From Chthoniobacterales bacterium (GTDB lineage Bacteria; Verrucomicrobiota; Verrucomicrobiia; Chthoniobacterales; UBA6821): DNA of 50,866 nt. Below the pieces are notes generated by a model. That model was not told the DNA's origin, ran no database searches, and was given only the letters and a program-made list of their open reading frames with translations. Every line of letters starts with the position of its first letter. Position 1 is the stretch's first letter. The DNA lies in NCBI GenBank assembly GCA_019747735.1, contig JAIEQL010000034.1, positions 1-50,866 on the forward strand. The letters are read 5' to 3'. Positions 25,505-34,628 of this stretch are shown one piece after another. Both the position numbers and the translations under genes were made by a program.

Positions 25505-26011
25505 GTGAATTTCTTTTTTAACAAATTTAAGTCTGGTTCAAAAGCGACAACGCCTATCTCTCTTGGAAAGCGTTTGGCAGCCGCCAGAGAAGCTTCTGGT
25601 CTTTCGATAGAAGGTGCTGCTCACAAAAGTGGACTGAGTGAAGAATGTATTTGTTCCTTAGAGTCAGATTTTCAAAAAAAGAAAATAATCAACACTTCTG
25701 ACTCTGCCTATCAACGACTTATTCTCTTACGTTATATCAAGTTTCTTTCTATTCCTCTTACTGAAATAAGCTCGCAGCTTCCGCCAATGGCTTCACTTAA
25801 TCCGCCGGGAAGTTTTTTTCTCAAAAATTGGGGTAAAGAACCTTCACTTCCTCCTGCACCCTGTTGGAGAGACCCCTCATCAAGGTTCTATTTTCCTCCA
25901 CGCTTAGGACTTTCCTTGGTGCGAATAGGCTTTTTGTTTTTTTTAATACTAATCTCCTTCTATGCTTGCGAGACATTGCGTCATCTTTATCGCACTATCG
26001 CTCATTTTTGA
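25505..26011 (+). CDS. RodZ-like HTH membrane protein
   Basis: The 168-aa protein has an N-terminal helix-turn-helix (about 20-90; LGKRLAAAREASGLSIEGAAHKSGLSEECICSLE, followed by YIKFLSIP). A Pro-rich linker follows, then one membrane helix near the C-terminus (about 138-157, LVRIGFLFFLILISFYACE) and a short tail. Helix-turn-helix plus a single membrane helix is the core of RodZ, which links MreB to the membrane. The periplasmic domain of RodZ is absent. Its role as a cell-shape protein is inference. The gene follows hemB by 46 bp and has its own Shine-Dalgarno site. Confidence 0.6.
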   Translation: MNFFFNKFKSGSKATTPISLGKRLAAAREASGLSIEGAAHKSGLSEECICSLESDFQKKKIINTSDSAYQRLILLRYIKFLSIPLTEISSQLPPMASLNPPGSFFLKNWGKEPSLPPAPCWRDPSSRFYFPPRLGLSLVRIGFLFFLILISFYACETLRHLYRTIAHF

Positions 26012-26075
26012 AAATAAGTTGGCTTGCGTTGAGAGGTGCGAGCGAGTCAAACCAAGTCCTTAATCCACTATAAAC

Positions 26076-27371
26076 TTACACCGTAGCAATATTAAAAAGC
26101 ACTGGCTCTCCTCGAATGCAAGAGAGGAGCTTCATTTGGTCCAACGCACTGCGAACAGCTCCGTATGCTGATTGGTGGAGCATTAAGACGAGATCCGTTT
26201 CATCTCCTGTGGTCGATTCTGGTTGAACCACAGAAGCAATGCCAATACCTGCTTCTCCTAAAATGCTTGCTACTTTGGCTAAAACACCGGGACGGTCTTC
26301 GACAGAAAGCCGCAAATAGTAGGAACTGACAACCTCGTTAATGGCACGGTATTTTCCATAAAGAGCATGAGAGGAAAAACCAACCGTACGTCGTGGTGAT
26401 TCGAGAGAAAGAGCGGCCTCGACAAGATCCCCAATGACAGAACTTGCTGTTGGTTTTTGTCCAGCTCCACGTCCGTAGAAAAGAGCATCTCCTACAAGAT
26501 CTCCTTTGAGGGCAATAGCATTAAAGACTCCATTGACAGAAGCTAGAACTGTACTTTTAGGAATGAGCGTTGGTCCTATAAAGAGTTCTATGACTCCTTC
26601 TGAAGTTGCTTGGATGGTTGCTAGCAGTTTAATGGTATACCCAAAACTTTCGGCAAAACGAATGTCTGCTAAGGTGACCTGCTGGATTCCTTCGACTCGA
26701 ATAGCTTGAGGTGGGACCCAAAAACCGTAAGCAAGTGCTGCAAGAATAATAGCCTTATGTCCAGCGTCCCAACCATTGATGTCCAATGTAGGGTCGGCTT
26801 CGGCATATCCCATGGCAACTGCTTCAGCGAGCGCCTCGGGATAATCAAGTGCTGCTTCTTGCATGCGTGAAAGGATGTAATTGGTGGTTCCATTTAAGAT
26901 GCCATGAATCGATTCGATGCGATTGCCGACAAAGGCATCGCGCAGACTTTGAATAATCGGTATACCACCAGCCACCGCTGCTTCATAAAAAATGGGGACG
27001 CCATGTTGTTGAGCAAGTGCAAAAACCTCCTGACCATGTTCCGCTAAAAGCGCTTTGTTAGCGGTCACCACAATGCGTCCAGAACGAATTGACTCTTTAA
27101 TAAGGTCCAAGGCATCGGTCGTGCCTCCCATAAGTTCGACGACAATTTTAATCCGAGAATCTTTAAGGAGATCGCGCCAGGAACTCGTTAGAAGAGATGC
27201 TGGAGCTGTGATGTCACGTTTTTTGGAAGGGTCACGAAGAACGATGGAATGGACTTCAAAGAGTGATCCCGTCCTTTCTGCTAAAAGGTCTCGCTGATGT
27301 TGAAGATATTCAAAAACACCAGAGCCTACTGTGCCAAAGCCTGCTAAGCCGATTCCGATATGTTGAGCCAT
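26076..27371 (-). CDS. hom: Homoserine dehydrogenase
   Basis: This enzyme reduces aspartate semialdehyde to homoserine with NAD(P)H, feeding threonine and methionine synthesis. The 431 aa comprise a Rossmann domain with GLAGFGTVGSGVF (8-20), a catalytic domain with the GGIPIIQSLRD, LNGTTNYILSRM and GYAEADPTLDINGWDAGHK motifs (the last Lys is catalytic), and a C-terminal ACT domain (about 350-431, YYLRLSVEDRPGVLAKVASILGE) for amino-acid feedback. The ACT form and length match the standard monofunctional enzyme. It is not fused to aspartokinase, and no thr genes are adjacent. Confidence 0.95.
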   Translation of the reverse strand: MAQHIGIGLAGFGTVGSGVFEYLQHQRDLLAERTGSLFEVHSIVLRDPSKKRDITAPASLLTSSWRDLLKDSRIKIVVELMGGTTDALDLIKESIRSGRIVVTANKALLAEHGQEVFALAQQHGVPIFYEAAVAGGIPIIQSLRDAFVGNRIESIHGILNGTTNYILSRMQEAALDYPEALAEAVAMGYAEADPTLDINGWDAGHKAIILAALAYGFWVPPQAIRVEGIQQVTLADIRFAESFGYTIKLLATIQATSEGVIELFIGPTLIPKSTVLASVNGVFNAIALKGDLVGDALFYGRGAGQKPTASSVIGDLVEAALSLESPRRTVGFSSHALYGKYRAINEVVSSYYLRLSVEDRPGVLAKVASILGEAGIGIASVVQPESTTGDETDLVLMLHQSAYGAVRSALDQMKLLSCIRGEPVLFNIATV

Positions 27372-27509
27372 AAAAAGAGAGTGATTCTTTCTGAAATCCC
27401 CAGAGCCGTAAAGTTGGTTTTTATGAGCTAGAGCATTTTAAAAAGTAGTATAACCGCAGGTGTTCGTAGTTAAAAAACTAACACCATCTTATCTTTTCGG
27501 TAATCAAAG

Positions 27510-27583
27510 AATTCACCACAACAAAGAACACAAAATAAAATTTTTTTATAAAAAAATTCTTTTTGTGTTCTTTGTGGTGAATT
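27510..27583. repeat. Hairpin repeat between hom and the SUMF1-like gene
   Basis: An imperfect inverted repeat: aattcaccacaacaaagaac (from 27510) pairs with gttctttgtggtgaatt (to 27583) around an AT-rich centre, aaatttttttataaaaaaatt. The same motif family (cacaaagaacacaaag) occurs at 13.9 and 35.9 kb. It lies just past the stop of the minus-strand SUMF1-like gene and could act as a terminator. Confidence 0.6.
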
Positions 27584-27646
27584 TCTTCCTGTTTGAGCTC
27601 CCTGCGTTGCTTCGCTTGCTCCGGCTATAACTTTGTTTGAAATACT

Positions 27647-29812
27647 TTAGAGCAAGGTGAGTATTACTTTCCCGGCTATCCATGCAACGGCACCAACAGC
27701 ATAAGCAACGCATCCTACACCTGCTCTCTTCATCATGCCATTGACTTCGTAGGGAGTTTGATCGTTGACGCTTGTGTGGTAAACGTAAGCAGCAAATCCT
27801 AAACAAGCCAGGAGAGCTATTCCAGGAGGAGTAAGAGCGAAAGCAAGACCTGCTTCAGGAGCAGCTGCTTCGGCTGTTATTTCTGCTCCAAAGAGGAGTG
27901 CTCTTATTGTTGGAATGGTTTTGGTGATGGCGTATTGAGCGCTAGCGCTCACTCCGAACCCAACTAGAGCACCGGAAAAATAACCAGTAACATTGACCAA
28001 GTTTTGATCATTTCCTTCTCGCGCATTTTCGAGATCTTCATCAAACATAAATCGCAAGGTCTTATACAACGTATGTTTTTCTGGTGGAGGCGGAGGTGTG
28101 GCGCAGACAACGCGAAAACCAACTGTCTCGGAAGCCCCTTCATTAGCATCACTGGGGTCAATGTATTGATATCCAGACTTGGCGCTAACCATTGATGAAT
28201 CTCTAGAGCGCCATGATCCTCCTCTGGCAATGAGATTCCAGGTGCCTTCTGTGTTAGAGGTAGGGTCTTTTAGCAAGACCCAAGAGTCATCGGTGATTTG
28301 AGCTGCGTTACCTCCCATGTCGTAGGTGCTCCAAGGTCCAGGAGAGTTGCTGAAGACTCCAACGGGAGTGATCCAAGGGGATATGTTGGCAGTATATTTT
28401 TCATCTAGGCAATAGTTCGCATTTTTGTAAGGGGAGTTAGGTTGGTTATCTTCAGGTTTTGCACTGTTGTGAGGTTGTTGATTGCCTGTGGAGTAGACCC
28501 AATACTCTTTCTTGTTGCTAGGTACTTTATAGGCGGCCTTGTACCATTCATCTTGAGTAGGAAGGCGCCAGGTCGCGCTCTCTTGTCTTAAACGAGGAAT
28601 AAGATTGGTGATGTCATAACTTCCATCTTCAGTGGTTCGAGGGTTGCATTCTCCTATATCCTGAGGTTGTTGATTGGCTAGCCAGTTGCAAAAACGGATG
28701 GCGGACCAATAGCTGACACAAGTGATTGGGTAATTTTCCATCCCCTGGATAACAGTATAGGTGTAGTTGGTAGTGGTGATTCCATTCTCAATGATAGTAT
28801 TGGTTGTTCTAAAAATAGAACGGACATTGGGATTGGTTTGCATCGCAGGATGAAAGAGATGGTAAGGATCTCCAGTGCGAGCCACAGCCATGAGAAAATT
28901 ACGATATTGGCCGACCGTGACATCGTAAGTGCCGATTTGATAAGCATGATCAACGCTCCCATAATGGAAATTGAGGTCACCATTACGATCGCTGAGGCGC
29001 ACTGGCATAGTGTCAGAGTGGTTGTAAGGAGAGTCGATCGTGACAAGTTCTATCTTGATCGAAAGATCTTCTTTTTTTTCTGTGGACAGCGTTGTTGACA
29101 AAGGAGGTGCTACTAATGGCGAGGTACCTAAAAGTGGACTCTCTTTCTTTTGTTGGCCATAGCTTGAAATGGTATTGTTGATAGAACCTTCATCAACAGA
29201 AGCGAGCTTGGAAAGAAGTCCATTTTCATAAGCTGTGCTACTTGGAGAAGAAGATGATGTTTGAGGCGTTTTGATACAAAAACCAATGCTGCTACATGCC
29301 AGAGAGGTATCGATAGTTGTATCGGCTGGAAGTGTTCTTTCTAAGGGGATAGCGATCGGATTGTTGCTAGCAAGAAGCCAGTTGGCTCCTTGTTTTGGAG
29401 AGATAACCAAACCAGGATTATCGACTTCATTGGTGAGCCCACTAAGATCATAACTACCCCGCTCGGTGGTAAGAACGCTCTGCTTTCCCTTTGGACATTC
29501 ATTTTCCATCCAATTACAAAAACGGAGTGCGGAAAAATAAGTCAGATCTCCCATGATCACATTGAAGCGAAGAGGCTGATAAAAATAATGTCCAGGTCTA
29601 CCTTGTCTATTAATCAAGCTATCCTCTTCCATTTTGTAAGAATAGAGATGATGAGGATCGCTTTTAGTGGCTACCGCATTAAGTAAGAGCGTGTATTCTT
29701 GGGTGTTGAGAAAACGGGAATGATTCTCTAAGGCTGTAGGTGCAGAGTAAACTAGAAGGAAGTTACTGTTACAAAAAATGAAGAGGAAAAGAAAAAGCGG
29801 GCGGGGGAGCAT
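27647..29812 (-). CDS. Secreted SUMF1-fold protein with C-terminal membrane region
   Basis: About 721 aa from the ATG at 29812, which leads into a signal peptide (MLPRPLFLFLFIFCNSNFLLVYS). The main domain (about residues 288-575) is a formylglycine-generating-enzyme (SUMF1) fold: GTYDVTVGQYRNFL, YPITCVSYWSAIRFCNWLA, TWRLPTQDEWYKAAY, YDMGGNAAQ, IARGGSWRS and ETVGFRV. The region around 30-150 repeats part of it (LLLNAVATKSDPHHLY, YFSALRFCNWMENE), so the protein seems built from one degenerate and one complete copy. The cysteines that do catalysis in true FGE are absent after GGSW, so another role is likely. The last 110 residues are Ala/Gly-rich hydrophobic helices. Domain architecture is clear; function is unknown. 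Confidence 0.75.
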   Translation of the reverse strand: MLPRPLFLFLFIFCNSNFLLVYSAPTALENHSRFLNTQEYTLLLNAVATKSDPHHLYSYKMEEDSLINRQGRPGHYFYQPLRFNVIMGDLTYFSALRFCNWMENECPKGKQSVLTTERGSYDLSGLTNEVDNPGLVISPKQGANWLLASNNPIAIPLERTLPADTTIDTSLACSSIGFCIKTPQTSSSSPSSTAYENGLLSKLASVDEGSINNTISSYGQQKKESPLLGTSPLVAPPLSTTLSTEKKEDLSIKIELVTIDSPYNHSDTMPVRLSDRNGDLNFHYGSVDHAYQIGTYDVTVGQYRNFLMAVARTGDPYHLFHPAMQTNPNVRSIFRTTNTIIENGITTTNYTYTVIQGMENYPITCVSYWSAIRFCNWLANQQPQDIGECNPRTTEDGSYDITNLIPRLRQESATWRLPTQDEWYKAAYKVPSNKKEYWVYSTGNQQPHNSAKPEDNQPNSPYKNANYCLDEKYTANISPWITPVGVFSNSPGPWSTYDMGGNAAQITDDSWVLLKDPTSNTEGTWNLIARGGSWRSRDSSMVSAKSGYQYIDPSDANEGASETVGFRVVCATPPPPPEKHTLYKTLRFMFDEDLENAREGNDQNLVNVTGYFSGALVGFGVSASAQYAITKTIPTIRALLFGAEITAEAAAPEAGLAFALTPPGIALLACLGFAAYVYHTSVNDQTPYEVNGMMKRAGVGCVAYAVGAVAWIAGKVILTLL

Positions 29813-29952
29813 GGAAGAAAGGCTGGAGGCAATCGTTAAAGAGTAAAGAGTCAAGAGTGAAGAGTAAACTAGGTTCGTGCGCCGCGAAGCGACTCTTTAC
29901 TCTTCACTTTATGGTCATTCATTTCTAATCTTCTTCACCGCTTTTAATCTCT

Positions 29953-32184
29953 ATGATGCTTTCTTTTTTTTCCTCTCTTTTTTCCAAGAAACTCCTCAGT
30001 CAATATTTTGCTGGTGTTGTTTTAGTCGTGGTGGCCCTTCCTCTTTCGCTAGGAATTGCCTTGGCATCTAAGGCGCCGCTTTTTTCTGGAATGTTAGGAG
30101 CCATTGTTGGAGGTCTCGTCGTCGGTGTGATCAGTAGTTCTGGTGTTAGTGTGAGCGGTCCTTCTGCAGCCCTTGCGGCTCTTGTTGTCCAAACAAGTGC
30201 ACGACTCCATTCTTTTGAGGCTTTTTTGCTGGCTCTTGTGTTAGCTGGATTTTTTCAAATTATTTTGGGAGTTGTGCGCGGTGGTTTCATTGCCGAGTTT
30301 TTTCCTTCAAGTGTGATCAAAGGATTATTGGCCGCCACAGGATTGCTCATTGTTTTCAAACAAATCCCTCATCTGGTCGGTTATGATTTTATTCAATTTG
30401 GAGATGATGCTTTTTGGGAGGAGGATGGTCGCAATACTTTTAGCGAAATTGGGAATGCTTGTGCTCATTATCAGCTGGGAGCATTAGCCGTGGGAGTTAT
30501 CTGCCTCGTTTTGTTGATCGTATGGGAGAAGAACAAAAGGTTTAAAAAAACTTCTATCGCAGCTCCTCTTTTTATTGTCTTGATGGCAGTGTGGCTCCAT
30601 TTTTGCTTTCGCAAGATGGGAGGAGCTTGGGTGATTAGTCCTTCTCATCTTGTTCAAGTTCCCGCTATCTCGAGCATCACTGGCTTGTGGAGTTCGCTCT
30701 CTTTTCCAGATTGGAAGCAACTTTCTTCTCCTGTGATCTATGGAGCAGCGCTGATGCTTGCTGCCAGTGCGAGTCTGGAAACGCTACTAAATCTGGAGGC
30801 CACCCAGAAGATTGATCCTGAGCAGCGTTTGCCTTCTCCCAATCGAGAACTCGTCGCACAAGGGCTTGGCAACATGCTGCTCGGGCTTATTGGTGGGATT
30901 CCAATCACCTGTGCCATTGTACGGAGCCGCGCTAATGTTGATGCTGGAGGTCGCACAAAAATTGCGGCGATCACTCATGGTGTCATTCTTTTAGGATGTC
31001 TTCTTTTTTTGAGTAGATGGCTTAATGAAATCCCACTCGCTGCTTTAGCTTCGGTTTTAATAGTGTTGGGAGCTAAGTTAGCTTCGCCTAAGCTTTTTGT
31101 AAGCATTTGGAAAGAGGGACCGCAACAGTTTTTTCCTTTCCTGATTACCATCGTTGCCATCCTCTTAACGAACCTCCTTTTTGGCGTGTTAATTGGGTTG
31201 GGAGTGGGATTGCTCTTTATTTTTCACAGCAATTTGAAACCTCCCATGCATCAAATTGTAGAGCGCCATGCCTCGGGAGATGTTTTGCGCATTGAGTTGG
31301 CAAGCCAGCTCAATTTTCTCAATCGTCCCTTCTTAATGAAGATGTTTGATGAGATGCCCAGCAACACCCACCTGCTCTTGGATGCCCGCTGTACCGACTA
31401 CATTGACCCCGATATTTTCAGTTTGATTCAAGACTATCTTTGCACGAAAGCAAAAGTTCGCAATGTGACCGTGAGCCTTCTTGGCTTTAAAGATAACTAT
31501 CCCAAGCTACGGGATCAGATCCGTTTTATTGATTATTCCACCCAAGAGGTTCAATCAAACCTGAAGCCTGAGCAAGTGGTGGGAATTTTAAAAGAAGGGA
31601 ACAAACGCTTTTATGAAGGGCGCCCCCTCCGCCGAGATTATCAACGACAAGTTCAAAACACGAGTCAGGGTCAATACCCGATGGGAGTGGTCCTAAGCTG
31701 TATTGATAGCCGTGCTCCTGTCGAAATGATTTTTGACGCAGGCCTCGGTGATCTTTTTAGTATTCGCATTGCCGGCAATGTTGCTAATGAAAAAGAACTC
31801 GCGAGCATGGAGTATGCGTGCCTTGTTGCTGGAGCCAAGTTAATCCTCGTGCTTGGCCACTCTTCCTGCGGGGCGGTAAGGGCTGCGGTTGATTTTTTCC
31901 AAAAAGAAGTGACTGCCAATATAGCAATAGGATCTCAGCATCTCAATCATCTGTTGGCAGGGATTCAACAGTGTATTGATCCTGTGATCTTTTCTCAGGA
32001 AGATCTTTCTACTGAATCGAAACGTAAAAAATATGTTGATGAGTTAGCGCGTGCCAATGTTTTGGCTACGATGCGTGCCGTTCATCAACAAAGTCACGCG
32101 CTCAATCGCCTTGCCCAGGAAGGAAAAATTCTCATTGTGGGAGCCTTCTATGATGTAGGTACCGGAAAAATAGAGTGGATGTAG
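29953..32184 (+). CDS. SulP-family anion transporter fused to beta-carbonic anhydrase
   Basis: The 743-aa protein begins with a SulP membrane domain of 10-12 helices (about 10-420; PLSLGIALASKAPLFSGMLGAIVGG, VSGPSAALAALV, NLLFGVLIGLGVGLLF). A STAS-like domain (about 435-530) follows, then a beta-carbonic anhydrase (about 540-743). The anhydrase has zinc ligands C583, H636 and C639 and the Asp-Arg dyad D585/R587 (SCIDSRAP ... GHSSCGAV), so it should be active. This fusion is known from other bacteria and is read as bicarbonate uptake coupled to CO2 hydration. The direction and substrate here are inferred. Two adjacent ATGs give a one-codon ambiguity. Confidence 0.9.
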   Translation: MMLSFFSSLFSKKLLSQYFAGVVLVVVALPLSLGIALASKAPLFSGMLGAIVGGLVVGVISSSGVSVSGPSAALAALVVQTSARLHSFEAFLLALVLAGFFQIILGVVRGGFIAEFFPSSVIKGLLAATGLLIVFKQIPHLVGYDFIQFGDDAFWEEDGRNTFSEIGNACAHYQLGALAVGVICLVLLIVWEKNKRFKKTSIAAPLFIVLMAVWLHFCFRKMGGAWVISPSHLVQVPAISSITGLWSSLSFPDWKQLSSPVIYGAALMLAASASLETLLNLEATQKIDPEQRLPSPNRELVAQGLGNMLLGLIGGIPITCAIVRSRANVDAGGRTKIAAITHGVILLGCLLFLSRWLNEIPLAALASVLIVLGAKLASPKLFVSIWKEGPQQFFPFLITIVAILLTNLLFGVLIGLGVGLLFIFHSNLKPPMHQIVERHASGDVLRIELASQLNFLNRPFLMKMFDEMPSNTHLLLDARCTDYIDPDIFSLIQDYLCTKAKVRNVTVSLLGFKDNYPKLRDQIRFIDYSTQEVQSNLKPEQVVGILKEGNKRFYEGRPLRRDYQRQVQNTSQGQYPMGVVLSCIDSRAPVEMIFDAGLGDLFSIRIAGNVANEKELASMEYACLVAGAKLILVLGHSSCGAVRAAVDFFQKEVTANIAIGSQHLNHLLAGIQQCIDPVIFSQEDLSTESKRKKYVDELARANVLATMRAVHQQSHALNRLAQEGKILIVGAFYDVGTGKIEWM

Positions 32185-32220
32185 CTTGTCCATATTCGAT
32201 CCTGACCCCATTTTTTCAAC

Positions 32221-32769
32221 ATGCTTCCGATTAGAACATCCTCGAGCCCATCTTCAGTCATGGCATCTCGTCTTTGCAGCAGCTGCGGTCTCTGTTGCAA
32301 TGGGGTTTTGTTTCATGAGGTTCGTGTACTCCCATCTGATAAACCTCACCAATTGACCTCTCTAGGGATACGCATTCGCAGCAAAAAAAAGGAACCATTT
32401 TTTGATCAGCCTTGTGTGGCTTTCAAAAACAACTGCTGTTCTATTTACACTGAACGTCCAACACGATGTCGGCTTTTTGAGTGTCAGCAATTAAAAAAAG
32501 TGATTTCTGGCCAAAGCACAGAAATAGAGGCTTCAGAGGTCATTCGTTCTGCTCATGAAAAAGTGGATGCACTGACAGAGCTCTTGCATCTTACTGGGCG
32601 TTTTAATCCCAAAAAACCTCTTTTCAAAGAAGTTGAAAAAATCAGAACAGGGCTGCTTGAGCAAACAGAAGACAAAGAAGCTCAAAAAACAGCTGTTGCG
32701 CTCAAAAAAATTTCTCAAGATCTTGAAGGATTTTTAAATAAAGAGTTTCGCATAACTCCATTGGTTTAA
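32221..32769 (+). CDS. YkgJ-family cysteine-cluster protein
   Basis: The 182-aa protein has the N-terminal cluster CSSCGLCCNGVLF, then CVAFKNNCCSIYTERPTRCRLFEC. This is the CxxCxxCC...C...CxiY..RP..CR pattern of the YkgJ (formerly UPF0153) family, thought to bind zinc or an iron-sulfur cluster. The second half is a Lys/Glu-rich helical region with no recognised domain. Some members act in flagellin N-methylation, but nothing here points to that. The start could also be ATG 32260 (MASRLCSSCG), which fits the family better. It follows the SulP fusion by 36 bp and may be co-transcribed. Confidence 0.78.
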   Translation: MLPIRTSSSPSSVMASRLCSSCGLCCNGVLFHEVRVLPSDKPHQLTSLGIRIRSKKKEPFFDQPCVAFKNNCCSIYTERPTRCRLFECQQLKKVISGQSTEIEASEVIRSAHEKVDALTELLHLTGRFNPKKPLFKEVEKIRTGLLEQTEDKEAQKTAVALKKISQDLEGFLNKEFRITPLV

Positions 32770-32877
32770 GTTTTCTTTAATAAAAAGCATGTCTCGAGGA
32801 ACGCCTATTCTCCTTTATTCATTTCTAAAAAATGAAATGGCATTGGCAGGTATTGGCCTTTATACTCTTTGCTTCTT

Positions 32878-33777
32878 ATGGCACTTGCAAAAATTGATCC
32901 CTCCCTTCATCAAGCTAAAAAGCCAGATTGGATTAAGGTAAGGCTTCCTTCTAACCCTAGATTTTTCTCAACAAAAGCACTCATTGCCGATCTAAAGTTG
33001 CATACGGTTTGTGAAAGTGCCCAATGTCCTAATCGTTGGGAGTGCTGGAGTGGTGGCACTGCAACATTCATGATTGCTGGAGATCGTTGTACAAGAGCCT
33101 GTGGTTTTTGTGCTGTCGATACAGCTAAGCCTTTGCCTCTTGAGGAGAATGAACCGGAGCGTGTTGCCGAGGCAATCCTCCGGATGAAGCTCAAGCATGT
33201 AGTAATCACAGCCGTCGCTCGGGATGACCTTGCTGATGGAGGAGCTAACCATTTTGTAAGGACAATAGATGCTATCCGTAGAGCAGATCCCACGATTGTG
33301 ATTGAAATATTAACCCCCGATTTTAATGGAAAAGAAGATTCGCTTCGGGGGGTTGTTGCAGCACGTCCTGATGTTTTTAACCACAATTTAGAAACAGTAG
33401 AACGGCTGACCCCACTGGTTCGCTCTCGTGCGAAGTATAGACTCTCTCTCGATTTTCTTAAACGTGCTGGCCAATTAGCAGAAGAAAATAACCAGCGCAT
33501 GGCGACTAAAAGTGGACTGATGTTAGGCCTTGGAGAAACTGAGCTGGAGCTTTTTCAAGCAATGGATGATTTGCGAGAAGTCAATGTTAGCGTCCTTACC
33601 CTTGGTCAGTATTTACGACCAACTCCACAACATCTTCCTGTGGTAGAGTACATCACCCCTGCGCAGTTTGATCATTATGGAGATATTGCCCGTCGCAAGG
33701 GATTTTCTTTTGTAGCCAGCGGGCCTTTGGTGAGGAGTTCCTATCACGCTGCGGATTTTAATCCGGCTGCGTTATAA
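32878..33777 (+). CDS. lipA: Lipoyl synthase
   Basis: This radical-SAM enzyme inserts two sulfurs into octanoyl groups on E2 and GcvH proteins. The auxiliary cluster motif is CESAQCPNRWEC and the radical-SAM motif is CTRACGFC. VVITAVARDDLADGGA, VEILTPDF and the C-terminal ASGPLVRSSYHA (containing the third auxiliary-cluster RSSY serine) are all present, so it should be active. The length of about 299 aa is typical. I prefer the ATG at 32878 over a TTG 9 bp upstream. The lipB partner is not in the window. Confidence 0.95.
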   Translation: MALAKIDPSLHQAKKPDWIKVRLPSNPRFFSTKALIADLKLHTVCESAQCPNRWECWSGGTATFMIAGDRCTRACGFCAVDTAKPLPLEENEPERVAEAILRMKLKHVVITAVARDDLADGGANHFVRTIDAIRRADPTIVIEILTPDFNGKEDSLRGVVAARPDVFNHNLETVERLTPLVRSRAKYRLSLDFLKRAGQLAEENNQRMATKSGLMLGLGETELELFQAMDDLREVNVSVLTLGQYLRPTPQHLPVVEYITPAQFDHYGDIARRKGFSFVASGPLVRSSYHAADFNPAAL

Positions 33778-33846
33778 AATCTACTACTGCGGCGAAGAGC
33801 TTAAATCGTGCCGGTGCTCGCACGTTACTTCGTAGTGAGTTTGAGC

Positions 33847-34161
33847 TAACCCTAGTTCCGCAGTTGCGAATGGCGATCTTTCGCAATATACTCGGCCTTA
33901 AGCTTTTTTAAATCACTTATGAAACATAAACCTCATGCTTTTAAAGTATCATCTCAAAAATCCCTGGTAAGAAAGCTTCCGGAGCAAGCGGGTCAGTCCC
34001 ATAATTCGTGATTAACATCTACGAATTAGTCGGTACTGACCCCATTGCTCAACGCCATTTGTAAGCGTTACCCGGAATTTTTGAGATGATACCTTTTAAA
34101 AACCACCTTTAGACCAAGTCGTTACAAAATATCATCCACCTCAACTGCGGAACTAGGGTTA
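33847..34161. repeat. Element bounded by 20-bp perfect inverted repeats
   Basis: TAACCCTAGTTCCGCAGTTG (33847-33866) is exactly inverted at 34142-34161. The 315-bp interval contains a second, unrelated palindrome. The ends TAACCC...GGGTTA suggest an insertion unit. Only one copy is in the window, so mobility is unproven. Confidence 0.6.
33946..34092. repeat. MITE-E palindrome, copy 1
   Basis: gtatcatctcaaaaatcc at the left is mirrored by ggaatttttgagatgatac at the right. Inside is a second mirror, gggtcagtcccataattcg/cgaattagtcggtactgacccc. The same ends occur at 35744 and 36408, and the inner core at 46431-46528. Confidence 0.7.
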
Positions 34162-34177
34162 AACCTAAAACTTCCTG

Positions 34178-34585
34178 TTACTCTTTCTTGCAGCGAGCGC
34201 ATTGCTCTTCTACGCAAGTTAGCCGGCCAAATAGTCTCCCTAATCTGATACGGTAACGAGCAAAGATAGAGTAAGCAATATTTGCTAAGGAGCCTACTAT
34301 TGGCCATGAAAAAGGGGCTACGAGCCATCCTAGCCCAATTAATTGATAAGCTTGAACAAAAACAGCCACTTTTTTAATCACTTTTCCATCAGCAAGAATG
34401 CCATGAATGACACCCATAACTTGGTCCTGAGTTAATCCGTAAGCAGAAGGGTCAAAATCTGGAGAGGTAATATCTTCGAAGGATAGTCCTCCTTGATGAT
34501 TTCTTCTTTTCATAAAGGCAACCTCTCTCTTGCAAAAAGGACAATCTCCATCAAAAAGGATTTTTAACTTCCAAGTAGGGTTCAT
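34178..34585 (-). CDS. DUF393 (DCC) thiol-disulfide oxidoreductase-like protein
   Basis: The 135-aa protein starts LKILFDGDCPFCKREVAFMKRR, the DxxCxxC signature of the DCC family (C15 and C18). LSFEDITSPDFDPSAYGLT, GVIHGILADGKVIKKVAVFVQAY and a hydrophobic C-terminal part follow. The family has a thioredoxin-like fold. A second Cys pair at the end (CVEEQCARCKK) is unusual and may bind metal. The physiological substrate is unknown. It lies at the edge of the decayed region but is itself intact. Confidence 0.82.
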   Translation of the reverse strand: MNPTWKLKILFDGDCPFCKREVAFMKRRNHQGGLSFEDITSPDFDPSAYGLTQDQVMGVIHGILADGKVIKKVAVFVQAYQLIGLGWLVAPFSWPIVGSLANIAYSIFARYRIRLGRLFGRLTCVEEQCARCKKE

Positions 34586-34628
34586 ATTTTTTTTAAGGTT
34601 TAAGAGAATTCATCTCTTCTTTGATGTG

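Larger units (their letters stand above)
33778..34177. other. Gene-free region with nested palindromes
   Basis: There is no gene between lipA and the DUF393 gene. The stretch holds a 20-bp perfect inverted repeat at 33847/34142, with a 147-bp palindrome nested inside at 33946-34092 (separate entries). Confidence 0.6.

Noticed and set aside
32910..33500. 196-aa antisense ORF over lipA
   Set aside because: It lies wholly within lipA, a clear radical-SAM gene. Its Arg/Ser-rich translation is typical of a shadow frame.
33778..34177. Riboswitch or structured RNA downstream of lipA
   Set aside because: The strong pairing is explained by nested inverted-repeat elements with copies elsewhere in the window, and no known riboswitch core was seen.
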